From contig JALUTQ010000026.1 in NCBI GenBank assembly GCA_032718865.1, positions 434,001-498,000 of the forward strand: DNA of 64,000 bases, written 5' to 3'. Under the pieces are notes generated by a model. That model saw only the letters and a list, made by a program, of their open reading frames with translations, did not search any database and had not been told where the DNA came from. Within the stretch, counting starts at the first letter, position 1; every line of letters begins with the position of its first letter. Below, piece after piece: positions 22,331-34,286 of the stretch. The position numbers were made by a program, and so were the translations under genes. Source of the stretch: Tilletia caries. Lineage: Eukaryota > Basidiomycota > Exobasidiomycetes > Tilletiales > Tilletiaceae.

Positions 22331-24607
22331 ATGGACAAACAACAGGGGCTGTACTCGGACGCGCCCTCCCCAGTCGGCAGCGGCAGTGGCAGCGGCAGTG
22401 GCAGTGCTGGTCCGCCCGCATACCCATACCCATACCCATCAGCATCAGCATCAGCCACAATCCCACCACCACCAGCATCAGGACCAGCAGGACAGCCAAC
22501 CATCCGGCAAGTGCGCCCGCTCTCCACCCTCACAGGCTTAGACACCCTCTATCCCTCAGACAGCGCTTCCATGGTCGGCGGTCACCAGCAACACCCACAT
22601 CTCCGCCAGTCAGACGCTACCCTCGCTCACAACGACGACCACGACGACGACTACAACCACAAGAACAGCGCATACAACGACCCATACGCATCCCCTTACG
22701 CCGCCCAACATCACAACGACGACTACGACGACGAGAACTACTACCCGCGCAAACCCTCCTACGGCCATACACATCAGGACCACGACCACGACCTCTCCTC
22801 CGCCCACCTGCCCCTCAACGCAAACCGCGGACCGATGGGATACGCAGAAGACGAAGACGACGAGGCCCGTCAGCTCCAACAACATCACCATCCCTCCGAC
22901 CCCTTCTCCAGTCAGTATCATCCCGGGCCAGAGGCGGAGATGGAAGATGGCTCGCGCGGCGCGGGGGCGGGGGCGGGGGCGGGGCCGGCACCGGGTACCA
23001 AGTTGTTCTTTAAAGGTGCCGGTGGGGGGTCCAAGGTCGAGCAACAGGCCGAGCGTAGACGGGCGGGCGTCTTCAGGCAGAAATACGGGGTCCTTGCTTT
23101 TTTGCTTGCGTGAGTTTTCTCTTCCTTCCGTTCTCATCCAGGGGGGGGGAGGGTTATAGCTGACGTGCTCTTTCCTTGGCGCGCGTGCCGGGGGGGGGAT
23201 AGGATCGTATATGTCATCATCTTCATCGTCGAGCTCGTCCAGTCTAAGGCGCGGACGGGACAGGCGTTCCAGACTAAAGTCAGTTAACTCTCCTTTTCCC
23301 TCCCTTCCCTCCCTCGTAAAAGCACATGAGGCACTGAAGCGATCGGTCTTCCCCCACAGCCTCAAGTCCAACCAATGCTCGGGCCCCCCTTCGAATTCTT
23401 CATCGCCTTCCCCCTCGGTGCCCGCTTCGTGCCCTGCATGCGCAACGTACCCACACACCCGACGACCACCCTCTTACCCTGTCTCAACGCGACCACCACC
23501 AGTGTTGCGGGTGGGACGACGAGCGAGCTGTGTCCGCTCTGGGAGGTGTGTGGGATGAAGAGTGCTGAGGGGCCGTATCAGAGTTATCGGTTTGTCACTG
23601 CTATTGTGAGTCTGCCCTTCTTTGTTCACCCTTCGGCTTGGGCGCGTCCTTCTCCACTCTGGCACTGACGGTACCTCCTTTCGGATGCTGCAGTTCATTC
23701 ATGCCGGTGTCATTCGTGAGTATAATACACATTAGAAACGCAACGCGTAACCCCATCCAAAGGCGGGGAGAGAGGGGTCCGTGTCCTCTTCTTCCGTCCC
23801 TTGCTCACCAACCCACCCTCCTCCCCTACACACAGACCTCCTCTTCAACATCCTCGCCCAACTCACCCTCGTCGTCCAAGTGGAGAAGATCCTCGGAACG
23901 CCCGCGTTCGCGCTCATCTACTTCGCAGGTGGCATCGGCGGGAATCTGTTGGGCGGGAATTTTGGACTGATGTCGCCTGCGTTGGGCGCGAGTGGGGCGG
24001 TGTATACTGCTGTGGGCGTGGAGATGACGGATTTGTTGTTGAATTGGAAGTTTGTTCGTATTTTCTTTCAGTTGTGGGATGTGGGATGCGGGTTTTAACT
24101 GAACACCCCCGCTCTCTTTGTTTTGATACACAGGAAGCCCGCCGAAAGACCCGTCTGACAATCTCCATCGTCTTCGCCATCATCGGCCTCGCGCTCGGCC
24201 TCCTCCCCGGCCTCGACAACTTCTCCCACATCGGCGGCTTCATCTGCGGCATCCTCGGCGGACTGGCCTTTGGGCCCTCGATCCACCCCTCTGCCAAACA
24301 TCGGGTCGCAGTCTGGGTCATTCGCTTGGTCTCGTTGGGGCTGATGGTCGGTTTTTTGGTGGGGCTTGCGACGAATTTCTTTAGGAGTGAGGATCCGGCG
24401 CAGGCTTGTCGGTGGTGTCGGTATTTGAGGTGAGTATCGCTTCTCGTTCTCTGTTGGTTCGAGGTGTCGTGTCCAGGCTGATTTTCTTGTTTCCCTTGGC
24501 TTGGCTTGCTTCCTATCAGTTGTCTGCCCGTCTTCTCGCAGTGCAAGAATGACGGTCTGACAACGACGACGACGGGCGTTGCATCCTCGACGTCGGCCAC
24601 GAGATGA
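22331..24607 (+). CDS. Rhomboid-family intramembrane serine protease
   Basis: Seven exons: 22331-23109, 23203-23278, 23360-23605, 23694-23715, 23836-24053, 24134-24429 and 24520-24607. All phases agree and give 574 residues. The first 250 residues are a hydrophilic His/Asp/Pro-rich cytosolic tail. The membrane core follows: a first TM segment at the exon 1/2 join, a Cys-rich lumenal loop, an HLLFN motif, catalytic Ser427 in GASG, and His479 in NFSHIGG. These are the rhomboid catalytic dyad and flanking motifs, so the enzyme is predicted active in the secretory pathway or plasma membrane. Exon 4 is only 22 nt, and intron 5 uses a GTTCGT donor. It shares a promoter region with REI1. Confidence 0.92.
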
Positions 24608-25121
24608 ACGACGGACCCCCAGAACACAGCACTCAACCCTCTCGAACACTATCTTCAATTTTTCGCACATACGGACACTTCGCATTCAAGACATCCCGCA
24701 TTTCCAAACAGTTTCTTCCCTTCGTCCCCAATTCCGTCCCTCCGCTGGACGCGCGGGGTCTTCTTTCTGAACACCAGGCCGTTTGTTTGGACCTTAATCG
24801 TCATGTGTACATATGATTGCCATAACCAATTCCCAACTTCTTTACCTACTCCCTCTCTTCATGGAGCACTGGGACAGGTTCAGCAGCGAGCGAGCGCATC
24901 GCTCTCCGCATGGGGTGGGAAGGGCACGCAAACCTGGTATCGTAAAATTTCTGCCTGTCGTCGTTACACAAAGCGTCGTTACAAACATCATGTCCAAGGG
25001 GGTAGTGAAAAACGTAGTAAAAGGGGAGGAAGGAGAGGGAGAGGCTAGAGAAGGGAATAATATCGTTGTCCGTGAAGTGAAGAGTTCAACCCTCTGTTTT
25101 AAAGAAGGAAGGGAAAAAGGG
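24608..25121. other. Convergent 3' intergenic region
   Basis: Spacer between the rhomboid gene and the membrane-protein gene, presumably both 3' UTRs. No conserved reading frame was seen. Confidence 0.6.
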
Positions 25122-26989
25122 CTACGCGCCTCTACTACTACTGCTACTGTTCTCCCCCTTGGACCCACCCAGCCAGGAAGGCCGCCGCCCACCGAGCCCG
25201 ATGCCCATCCCCAGCTTCCCAGCCTTCCCCTTGAAGACCCCCTGCCCCGATCCCGATCCAGATGCAGGTGTAGAAAGCACCGGCGGAGACAAGAGAGGAT
25301 TTCCCCTCTGTCCCTGTAGGCCGGGACTGACGAGAGGCGGACTCGTGGCCCGATGGAAATTCGTTGACGTCCGTCGGTCCGGGATGGACGGCGTACTGAT
25401 GGGCAGACCCATGCCCGTGGTCGTACTGGTAGAACGGACGCTGATCGCGCTGTCCCTCCTGTTCCGATGACTGCTACTACCCCCCGTCATCGAGCGCCGG
25501 TTCTGACTGAAGGAGGAGGACGAGGACGAGGAGGAGTGGGGGATGTCGTTTATGGACGAGCTCGAGGCGTTCGAACGCGCGTACGCGTTTGCTAGTCGTC
25601 GACGGGATTCCTGCCGCGAGAGCTGTTTGTCCGCGGGTATGTCGATGATGTCCTGCGCGTCTCCCTCCTCATCATCATCGTCGTCGTCGGGTGAGAGGGC
25701 CGAGGCGGGCAGGCTGAGTTGGGAGGCTTCGAGTTGGAGCTCGAGGTCGGGTATCCCGTGCGAGGCCGGGGGCGCGGATGGGTGGTCTAGCACGAGCTGT
25801 TGGGCCGAGGAGATTTGGGTGGATGAGGAGGAGGGTATGCGATGTGGGTCTTGTTGAGCTGGGTTGGCGACGTTCAGGGAAGGGGCGGGGGAAGGGGATC
25901 CAATTGGGAAACGTGGGGATAACGGCGCGATAGGACGGAGAGAGGAAGGCCCTTTCGACGAATCGGGACTCTTCGATCGACGACCATCACCCGCCAATTC
26001 ATCCCCCCCATGACGGTGCTCCAACGTATCATCCCCCTCCCCCTCCACCTCCTCCTCATCCTCACTGCCACTATCCCCCTCACCCCCAACCTCCATCAAA
26101 CTCCTCGCATCAACGCCCTCCGCATGATGCGTCTGCAACGACCGCGCCCACCTCCTCGCCTGGATCGGGTTCCTTCCGGGTGGCAGACGCACGCCGACGA
26201 CTGCGATGAAGGCGGCCCATTCTAGGACTGTGAAGAGGAGCTGTTGGGCGGTGAAGAGGGGGAGGACGGGGAGGGGCAGGGCGGGGATGCGGAGGTGGTG
26301 GCCGTAGTGGAGCTGTGGGGTGGAGAAGGGCGTTGGTGGGAGGAAGGCTGCTGGTGGGTTGCTGGTGGCTGAACGGAGGGCGTGTGCTTCGAGGAGCATG
26401 TTTGCGATTGACATCACGAACAGGATCGACAGCTGTGTAAAAAAAAAAAAAAAAAAGCATCGATCAGCATACACCTAAGGGAGAGCGGGAACACAAAGGA
26501 CGAGGGTACACTCACCAGACATGTGGCAGCGATGAGGACGCCCATACTCCTCGTCTGCTTACTGAACCCGACCGCAGTGAGTACCGTGGTGCGAAAGACC
26601 GAGCACGCAAGGAGAGAGACAGCCAGTCGCCGGGCAGCCTCCCTCGGTGCTGCACCACCATCGTCCCCCTCCCCCGGGTCCAGTTCGGAGTGGGAGTACT
26701 GCTCGTACGCGATGGCGCACAGGCTGAGTGAGACGAGCAAGTCGACCAAGGCCAAAACGGGGAGAAAGAGCCTGAAGCGGGGTGCCGGGAGTGGGTGCGG
26801 GTAGTGGGAAGAGCGGTAGGAAGCTCCGTTGACGCTGTCGAGGAGTGCGATCCGGTTGTTCTCCACTGTGGGCGCGGTCACGATGATGTACGACGATGGT
26901 CTCTCATTGTTGCTGTGCTCGTCCGGATGGTGGGTCTCGTTCGGTGTTGGTGGGAGGAGCGCTGTTCGCTCGGTGGGAGGGGCGGCCAT
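25122..26989 (-). CDS. Multi-pass membrane protein with disordered C-terminal tail, function unknown
   Basis: Exons are 26989-26516 and 26432-25122; the intron runs from GTGAGT to a T-rich tract and ACACAG. The product is 594 residues. Residues 1-75 are hydrophilic. Hydrophobic segments lie near 80-100 (LFLPVLALVDLLVSLSL), 125-145, 148-172 (spanning the intron) and 210-235 (LLFTVLEWAAFIAVVGV), suggesting four to five TM helices. The remaining 330 residues are Ser/Asp/Glu/Pro-rich with an acidic patch and a C-terminal Gly/Lys stretch. I do not recognise the family. A vacuolar or plasma-membrane location is possible but not shown. It is head to head with LSM2, 223 bp apart. Confidence 0.7.
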
Positions 26990-27212
26990 TGCTTCCGACA
27001 CCTGGCCGCACGGGAGGGAGAGGTAGGCGGGCGCGAGGGACAGGGACAGGGATAGGGACGGGTGTTGGGTTGGGATGGATGAATGCGATGGATGGATGGG
27101 GACAGGGGGAACAAAGGGAAGCGCGAAATACATAGGAGGAACTGAGTGAGACCTTCCCTCGCCTCTACTCACTCCTTCCTGACTCCCAACTCATCCATCT
27201 CAGCAACGCAAC
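26990..27212. promoter_or_regulatory. Short divergent promoter of the membrane-protein gene and LSM2
   Basis: 223 bp between the start codons, containing GGGATGGATGAATG-like repeats near 27071-27100. No element can be named. Confidence 0.45.
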
Positions 27213-27821
27213 ATGGTGAGCTCGAATGCGCACCGGATGGCCATCTGCCTGAATCCAGCGCAGCACCCAGCTGACCTCTCTCCCTCTCCCCCTCTCTCCT
27301 CTTCTCTCTTGGCTGACTCTTCCCAGCTCATCTTCTCAGCCTTCAAGACGCTCACCGGCCAGCAGGTCACCGTCGAGCTCAAGAATGACCTCGCCATCCA
27401 GGGCACCCTCAAGTCCGTCGACCAGTCAGTCACCCTGCCTTTCTTTCTCCACCCTCTCGCTTTCAAGTTCAGACGGGAAATCGATTTTGAACTTTCACTC
27501 TTCCCCTTCCCTTCACTCCGCGCGCAGGTTCCTCAACTTCAAGCTGGACAACATCAAAGTCCTCGACGAACAAAGATATCCACACATGGTGCGCATACAT
27601 CTCTCTCCCTATCCTCTCCTTTGCGCCCTCCCATTGAAGCTGACCCTCCATTTTGCACACACCCCCTGGACCCCTTCGTTCGAACTCATGACCCACAGAT
27701 GGCAGTCACATCAGCCTTCATCCGAGGCTCCGTCGTCCGATACGTACACCTGCCCGCCCAAGCCGTCGACACCACCCTCTTAGAGGACGCAACCCGAAGA
27801 ACAGGCCAACAAACCAAATGA
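27213..27821 (+). CDS. LSM2: LSM2, U6 snRNA-associated Sm-like protein
   Basis: Exons are 27213-27215, 27327-27424, 27528-27588 and 27699-27821, giving 94 residues, the usual LSM2 size. Exon 1 is only the ATG codon. The Sm1 motif (VTVELKNDLAIQGTLKSVDQ), the linker (FKLDNIKV) and Sm2 (FIRGSVVRYVHLP) are all present. LSM2 is part of the Lsm2-8 ring that binds the 3' end of U6 snRNA in the nucleus, and of the Lsm1-7 ring in cytoplasmic mRNA decay. The introns are 111, 103 and 110 nt. Confidence 0.97.
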   Translation: MVSSNAHRMAICLNPAQHPADLSPSPPLSSSLLADSSQLIFSAFKTLTGQQVTVELKNDLAIQGTLKSVDQSVTLPFFLHPLAFKFRREIDFELSLFPFPSLRAQVPQLQAGQHQSPRRTKISTHGAHTSLSLSSPLRPPIEADPPFCTHPLDPFVRTHDPQMAVTSAFIRGSVVRYVHLPAQAVDTTLLEDATRRTGQQTK

Positions 27822-28488
27822 AAATACATCACCTCGTCCACATTCATCCATCACATCTTTTGGCGTTTTTCTCAAGTCTGAGCGTCATGCAAGGCAGGAG
27901 AAGCTTCAGGGCATACACATCCGGTTCAAGATGTCCAGGGGGGGTTAAAAATGAAAAAGGGCTGGTCCGAGCAAGAAGCGCGAGGGCGAGCACAAGTCGT
28001 AGTTACAAAGGTGAGAAAAGGTGCATGTCAGAATACATAGACGGACATCAGGGATAGAGGGTGGGGAGTAGCGCTGGGTGGTGATGGGGGAGGAAGGAAG
28101 GGGGAGATTTGCGAAGATGATGCACACGATAACAAAAAGAGATTGCGAAGGGTGAGGGCTGAGTGGGAGAGCGAGAGCGAGAGAAAAACGTTTAATGGAG
28201 ATGCGTCGTTGCCGTTGCTTGGTCGTTGGAGAGGGGGGGGGGGGCTTTTCGAATGGTTTGGAATCGAATGTGTATAGAGAGAGAAGTCGACAAGACGAGA
28301 TTCGATGCAAAAGCTGTAATCGGAAGGCGGGGACGGTTGATGGACGCGAGTTTCGAAGAAAGGCCGGGCGATAGGTGGGCTGGTATCTGAAGGGCGGAAC
28401 GGGAGCGGAAGAGCGGTCGGGGGCGGGAACGAAGACGATGGGGCGACGAGCGACGAGCGACAGGGGGGGTCGAACGACACTTCCTCCT
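27822..28488. other. Convergent 3' intergenic region
   Basis: 667 bp between LSM2 and WEE1 (tail to tail). It includes a G run (near 28233-28242) and A/G-rich tracts. No gene was seen. Confidence 0.6.
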
Positions 28489-31185
28489 TCAAAAGCTCAT
28501 CTCAACATCATCAACCCCCCGATCCCCCAACACACTCATAACAGGCCCCAAAACAGCACCCATCATCCCATCATACTCCTCAACAACAACAGCCCCCCTC
28601 CACCCGCCAACCAACGCCCTCTCCCTCTCGATCAACGCCTCCACAGCAGCAGGAAGTCGCCCCCCGGCGCTGGGAGTAAGCTGGTGATCCGCGATCGGCG
28701 ATAGGTCCGTGGAGGGGAAGGACGAGGTGGACGGAGGTCCTGATGATGGGGTGGGAGGGGGGGCCGGGAAGAGCACCTTATACCCATTCACAGGCGTAGT
28801 AAGCGCCGTCGGGTCCGAAAAGAACGACGCCCTCGTCGCCGTCCGCGGCGGCTCCTCCATCTCGTCCATCCCACCGAACACGTCATCATCCCGCCGTAGA
28901 GAGAGGGGAGCCTGGAAAGGATCGTCGGGGGAGTCGTTCGATTGGGGCACGAACTGGTTGAACTCCCTCAACGCAGGTCGACTCTGCGCATTCCGGACTT
29001 GCTGCGGACTCGGCCCCGTCCGGGACGCGACGGCCATGACGAACCTGCCCTCCTCCTCCGGCGTCAGCCCTTTGCTCATCCACTGCCGCACCTTGAGAAT
29101 GATTGGATTCGACTCGAGCGCCTCTGCTGACGGCCGTGAGGTCGGGTTGGATCGGAGCAGGCCTCTTGGACCTGTTAGGATGTCGACGAGCTGGTCGGAG
29201 AGGTGGGAGATGTCGACGTCGGAGAAGTCGTCGTTCCGTAGCTTCTGATACGCGTCGCCGTTGTCAGGCAGTTCAACGTTCGCTGCCGCCTCGAGCATCA
29301 GGATGCCCAAGCTAAAGAAGGAGGATAGAAGTGGAGATTGTCAGCAGTTTGTCAGAATATCCTTAAGAGACCAGAATACGCACCTGTACATGTCCGCAGG
29401 CCTGCCGTACTGGCCCCTCGACATAATCTCCGGAGCCAGATATTCCCGATCGCCCTCCCGCTCCAGCATAAGCCTCCTAAAAGCCCTCGGAATCGTATTC
29501 GGCACCCTCGCCGCCGCCGCCGCCGCCGCCGCTGCCTGCGCCGCCTGCCGCTTCTCCCTCTCCTCCCCTAACGGCCCAAACCTCGGCAAGTCCAAGTCGT
29601 CCAAATTAGGCGAACTGACCTCCTCCGCCAGCACGAGCGCGCACCGATCGAGCTCATCGTCCGGCCCCAACACCAGCCCGGCCCCGTCGACGATCTCAGC
29701 CGCGCCGAGGCGGGGCCATCGACTGGCCAGTCCGAAGTCGCCAATCTTGAGGGAGCCGAAGGAGGTTATGAACACGTTGGCTGGTTTGAGGTCTAGGTGC
29801 AGGATCCCGTTCGCGTGGATGTAGGCCAGCCCATGGGCGAGCTCGGCTAGCACTTTCCACAGCCGGGGTTCGTCCAGTGGTCCCGAAGTTGTCCCGTGCT
29901 CTTCGAAGAAGTCGGCCAGGTTGCCTAAAGGGCAGAGCTCGAGCTGCATGAACAGATGTCCCTCCTCTTCCCACGCGTCGAGTAAGGTGACGATGTTCGG
30001 GTGAGGTTGGGGCGCGGGCGCGGGCGCGGGTGCTGTATGTGTATGTATTTGTTGTGGATGTGAAGCAGACGGCCGAATGCGTGAGAGTTCGCGTAGGATG
30101 TCGACCTCCTCCAACCTGCGCAGCCTTGCCTTCGACCCCGTCGCCGGCCGTTTGGTGCGCTTTATCGCATAGCGCGCACGACCCCCGCGCTCCTCCACCT
30201 CGACCGCCTCGCTGAACTCTCCGGATCCGAGGACGGAGATGACGATGAAGCGACGCGCGAATCGACCGACGTCGTTATCCCCGTTCCCACCGTCACCGTC
30301 GTCGTAGTCGTAGTTGTCGTTGTCACCTTCGCTCTCTTCTGAGTTTTCGTCGTTGTCGTTGAACATGGCTTCGTAGGTGCCGGGTGGGGTGGAGACGACT
30401 CCCGCACTGACGGCGCGTCGCATGAAACTGCTGCTCTCCGTACTTCCGCGTGCATGTCTGCGGGAAAAGGCAGAGCCGGACCCAGCGAGGCCTTCGTTTC
30501 CGCCGAACGCATGGCTGCCGAAGATGTGGTGGCCGCCTACGTTCGGAGGTGGGGGCGGCTGTCGGAGGGAGATGAAGGACTGACTGCGGGATGCTTTGGC
30601 CTTGACGGGCGTGTTGGGCATGGCCTTGTGAGGGGTCATGCTAGAGAGGGGCAAGGCGCCCGGCGCACTGGCCCTGGGTCGATTCGCATTTCCCAACGCG
30701 CTGCGCAATCGCTTGGACGCCAGCCCCGTGCTTTCGAAGGCGTCCTGGAGCGGTTTGACGTTCTTATAATGCTGCGGGGTCGACATGGAGGAGAGGGAGG
30801 ACGAGGCTGAGAAGACGGCGGAGGGGGTGGAGGAGAAGATGGCTGTTGTGGCTGCTTCGGATGCGGCGGTGGAGAAGGAGGTGGGGCCGATGGCGGAGGA
30901 TGTGGAGGAGGCCGAGATGAGATCGATGGGGCGGGAAGTGGAGTGGGTGTGGATGTGAGTGCGGCGACGACTGTGGATGGAGGTGCTGCTTCTGGGACTG
31001 TTGCTGCTGCTGCCACTGCCACTGCCACTGCCACTGCTGGACCCGCTGCTGTCGCTGCTGACAAGGCGGGCTGTGGTAAGAGCATGGGGTGTGGTGATTG
31101 CGCTGCCCATGCTGGTCACTGCTCCTGCTGCTCCTGCTGAGTCGGCCTCGATGTCGTCCAGCAGGGACGTGTCGAGGATGACCAT
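28489..31185 (-). CDS. wee1: WEE1-type mitosis-inhibitor protein kinase
   Basis: Exons are 31185-29384 and 29311-28489 with a GTGCGT donor and TTTAG acceptor, giving 874 residues. The N-terminal 300 residues are Ser/Gly-rich with several SP/TP sites, as in regulated Wee1 tails. The kinase domain starts near 310 (VLGSGEFSEAV glycine loop). The catalytic loop is HLDLKPAN (about 463), where Wee1 has HLD instead of HRD. DFG is near 481. After a long insertion with an Ala run, EYLAPEIMSRGQYGRPADMYSLGILMLE (read across the intron) marks the activation segment at about 580. The C-terminus is Pro/Ser-rich. Wee1 phosphorylates Tyr15 of Cdk1 in the nucleus to delay mitosis. It is head to head with a D-box protein gene. 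Confidence 0.93.
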
Positions 31186-31339
31186 CGTGCAGAGAGGGGT
31201 AATGGATGATGCTGGCTGGCAGTAGCGCCTTCTCGGAAGGGTCCAATCAATGCCAAAGAGTACAAGCAAGAGAGGACTAGAGGAGGGCCATGCACGATTG
31301 GTGTCAGATATGCTCAAACAGCGAGTACACGCGACGGCA

Positions 31340-31345
31340 ACGCGT
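31340..31345. promoter_or_regulatory. MCB (ACGCGT) box
   Basis: Perfect palindromic ACGCGT, 155 bp upstream of the wee1 start and 248 bp upstream of the securin-like start. Confidence 0.5.
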
Positions 31346-31403
31346 TCTTGTCTGACACCAGATCAACACGGTCACACACGCATTCACGTGATCACCCCCA
31401 ACG

Positions 31404-31409
31404 ACGCGT
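31404..31409. promoter_or_regulatory. MCB (ACGCGT) box
   Basis: Second perfect ACGCGT in the same divergent promoter, 59 bp from the first. Confidence 0.5.
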
Positions 31410-31592
31410 CGACCCTTTCTCGGCCCGACAGAGAACAACACGATACATATGCATACATTCGGGATCGCTGCATCAAGACCATCACCACCCCCCTACCTTG
31501 CTTCCGTCTCTCTCTCTCTCTCATCCACTTGTGTACCTATCACTCCTCCAAGCAAACGCACTCCTCGCCCCCCAAGTCCGAGCGCAAACGAG

Positions 31593-32708
31593 ATGTTCCA
31601 CGTCCAGCAGCAGGCCCACTCTCCCACAAAACATCTCCACAGTCGCTCAGCAGCACAGCTCCGACCCACCTCGCCCCGAAAGAAGCAGCATCAACATGCC
31701 CATCGACTAGCCGATGGCGCTCCTGGCCCTTCCCATGCCGGCCCATCCGACGACATCGTGCCGGTCAAGCCCACTCTCCGCACCAACCTCAAACCGACTT
31801 TGGGCAAGAGCTTGGACCCTTCCGCAGCCCAGGCTCTCTTCGGAGGCCACCCCAAGCCGGACGCGTTCAGCGCCGAATCAAGCAAGACGACGACGACGAT
31901 GACGAAGAAGAAGATGGTCACCACTCCCACAGGCCATGGTCCCTCGAAGCAACCTCCGCCCATGACCTCTCCACGCAAAGCCCTCGGAGACAAGACGAAC
32001 GCATCGCCCACCAAGAACCTCGTAGAGCTTCCGGATCTACAAGCGGATTTTATCTCGGACGAATTTGGAGCACTCTCACTTGAAGCTGAAGCGAGCGTCG
32101 AGCCTCCTTGTCTGAAGGGGATCTTGACCAGTGCTGCTTTGACGGAGGACGAGGTCGAGGAGCTTTGCGGCGAGATCAACCGTGGCGACTCAGCGCGAGG
32201 TACGTTGAACATCCGCTCCGATCACCCATTTGATACGCTCTGGAGCTAATCCACCTTGTTAATTTCTGCAGCGTTGCCGATGGATAGACCAGACACCTTC
32301 GCAGATCTACCACCGAGCGCGCAATCGCTTCAAGCAACCAGACGCAATCTCCAAGCTATCTTCTCCAACCACTTCTCAGGTTCGCCGGATGTCCCCATTC
32401 TGTACGAGGCTCCTTCCTACGCCTGGACGATGGGAATCGAAGATCTCCCGCCGGCAGCTGTCGAGCCTGAAAAGCCAAAGCTGAGCTCTCGGCCGACGAC
32501 GACGAAGACGACGGCATCAACATCGTCCCGCCCTCCTCATAGAACTGCAACCGCCCAGATGGGCTCTGTCCGATCACACGCCAGAGTAACCTCGACTAGC
32601 AGCGCCTCCGCCTCCGGTACGGCCGTCCAGAGTCGATCGAATGGGACGACCACCTCAGCTGCGACGACCGGTACCCGGCGAACGGTCGTAACCAAGACAC
32701 GGCCATAA
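31593..32708 (+). CDS. D-box protein, possible securin
   Basis: Exons are 31593-32199 and 32272-32708 (intron GTACGT to TTCTGCAG), giving 347 residues. The protein is basic and Ser/Thr/Pro-rich without a globular domain. RKALGDKTN (about residue 130) is a perfect RxxLxxxxN destruction box, and RTNL occurs earlier. Acidic helices (LTEDEVEELCGEIN) and a short conserved-looking patch (DVPILYEAPSY) follow. Securins share this plan: an N-terminal D-box for APC/C degradation, then a divergent separase-binding part. Pairing with wee1 behind MCB boxes supports a cell-cycle role. Securins are too divergent for a firm call by eye; another APC/C substrate is possible. Confidence 0.55.
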
Positions 32709-33238
32709 CGGAGCCGACCCCTCCTTTTTCGTTCGCCTTCTTCTCCAATCTTACGAACGCATCCACTCTTGTAAACGTCCCATTCTCGTTCATGTTCTTC
32801 GCACGCCTGATGCGTTTGATGACCCCCATCGCAATCGAAACCCAGCTTTTTTTCCATGGTACCAGGGATTGATCGATGATCATGGAGGGATGATCATTTT
32901 TTGCGGTCGCCCTCATCTTGTCTTCCCTGGCTCGGATCGCTGCGGACGACGTCCAGCACTCATCAGCAGAACAGGCACTCAACTCACTCACACCAACACG
33001 GACGGAGAAGCAACAAAAGGAAGTTGGTCTGTTGCCGAAGGGAGAACAGGGAAAAAGCGACGAAGCTGCGATTTCTTCTCTCTTTGCTCCTTTTGCTCGA
33101 GCGAGATTGGGCACAACTCACACACACCGCCTGCTGGACTTCCGACCCTCTCGCGCGCGCGATCTGCTGTTCACTTCTTTCTCTCTTCCCCTCCTCTCCC
33201 ATCACTCACTCCTCCTCCCTCCTTCTCTCCTCCCCATC
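32709..33238. other. Intergenic, tandem genes
   Basis: 3' flank of the securin-like gene and 5' flank of the Pro-rich gene, with a CT-rich leader at 33170-33238. No gene was seen. Confidence 0.55.
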
Positions 33239-34240
33239 ATGACTTCGTCTGATCCAAGCGCGTTCTCACCAGACTCCCATGCAGCTCAGATTCGCCTCCG
33301 TCTTCTGCGCGAACACAGTCTTCGCTCCCCCTCTACCTCACCCTTAGCTTTACAGGCGGATGTCGTCGGTGCTGCCGCTGCTGCTGCTGCTACTGCTGCT
33401 GCTGCTGCTTCTTCCTCCTCCCCTTCCGCTCCCCAAACAGCATCCTCTCCCACTGCCACTCTCGTCACAGCACCCAGTATGCCGCTAGCCGGCCAGAAAC
33501 GGAAGGAACGGGACCCAAGTGATGCCGACGACGACATCCACCTTCCTGCCTCTGCTGCACCAAGCGAGCAGCCAGGGGAAGCTCAGCAGCAGCAGCAGAA
33601 GCAACAGCAAGCATCCGCCGGAAATCAAGACACGTCAAGGGCAACACAGAAGGCAAGAATGCTCGAGCTTCTCCACCGCAAGATGGCTGCCAAGCGGAAA
33701 GCCAAGACGGTGGTCCGGATCGAAGAGGTTGTCGCTATGGATGGCGTCGAGAATGGTGCAGAGCGAACACCAACGGTTGACAACGAGGCTGCAGTACCCG
33801 TACAGGAGCCTGCCAGTGCGCCAGCTGCTGTCCCCATCGAAGAGGTGTCCGTCACCGGCGGCGTCGAGAACGGTGCAGACCAAACACCAACGGTCGACAA
33901 CGAGGCTGCAGTGCCCGTACCAGAGCCTGCCAGTGAGCCAACAGCCAAAGTCAAGCCGGAGCCTGCCAACTCAACACCGGAGCAGACGGCTCAGCAAGCG
34001 GATGCCGTCGGTGCACTGCCGGTGCCACAACTCGCCAGTGTACCAGCAGTCAAAGTCGAGGAAGAGCCTCCCAAGTTAAAGCCCAAGAAGACCGGGCCGC
34101 GGATCGACGCCGACAAGATCCGGCGTGCACTCGACAGTGTCCGCGCAGCCGTCGCAAACCAGGCTCCCCCGCCACCTCCCTCGCCACCACCACCGTTCCC
34201 CTCCGGTCCCGTGCCCGAACTTGTGGCTGGACACCTGACC

Positions 34241-34286
<46 letters not shown>

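Larger units (their letters stand above)
31186..31592. promoter_or_regulatory. Divergent promoter of wee1 and the securin-like gene, with two ACGCGT boxes
   Basis: 407 bp between start codons. Two perfect ACGCGT motifs, the MCB element bound by fungal MBF (Mbp1/Swi6 type) at G1/S, lie at 31340-31345 and 31404-31409, with a CACGTG E-box at 31385-31390. CT-rich runs follow toward the right-hand start. Confidence 0.6.
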
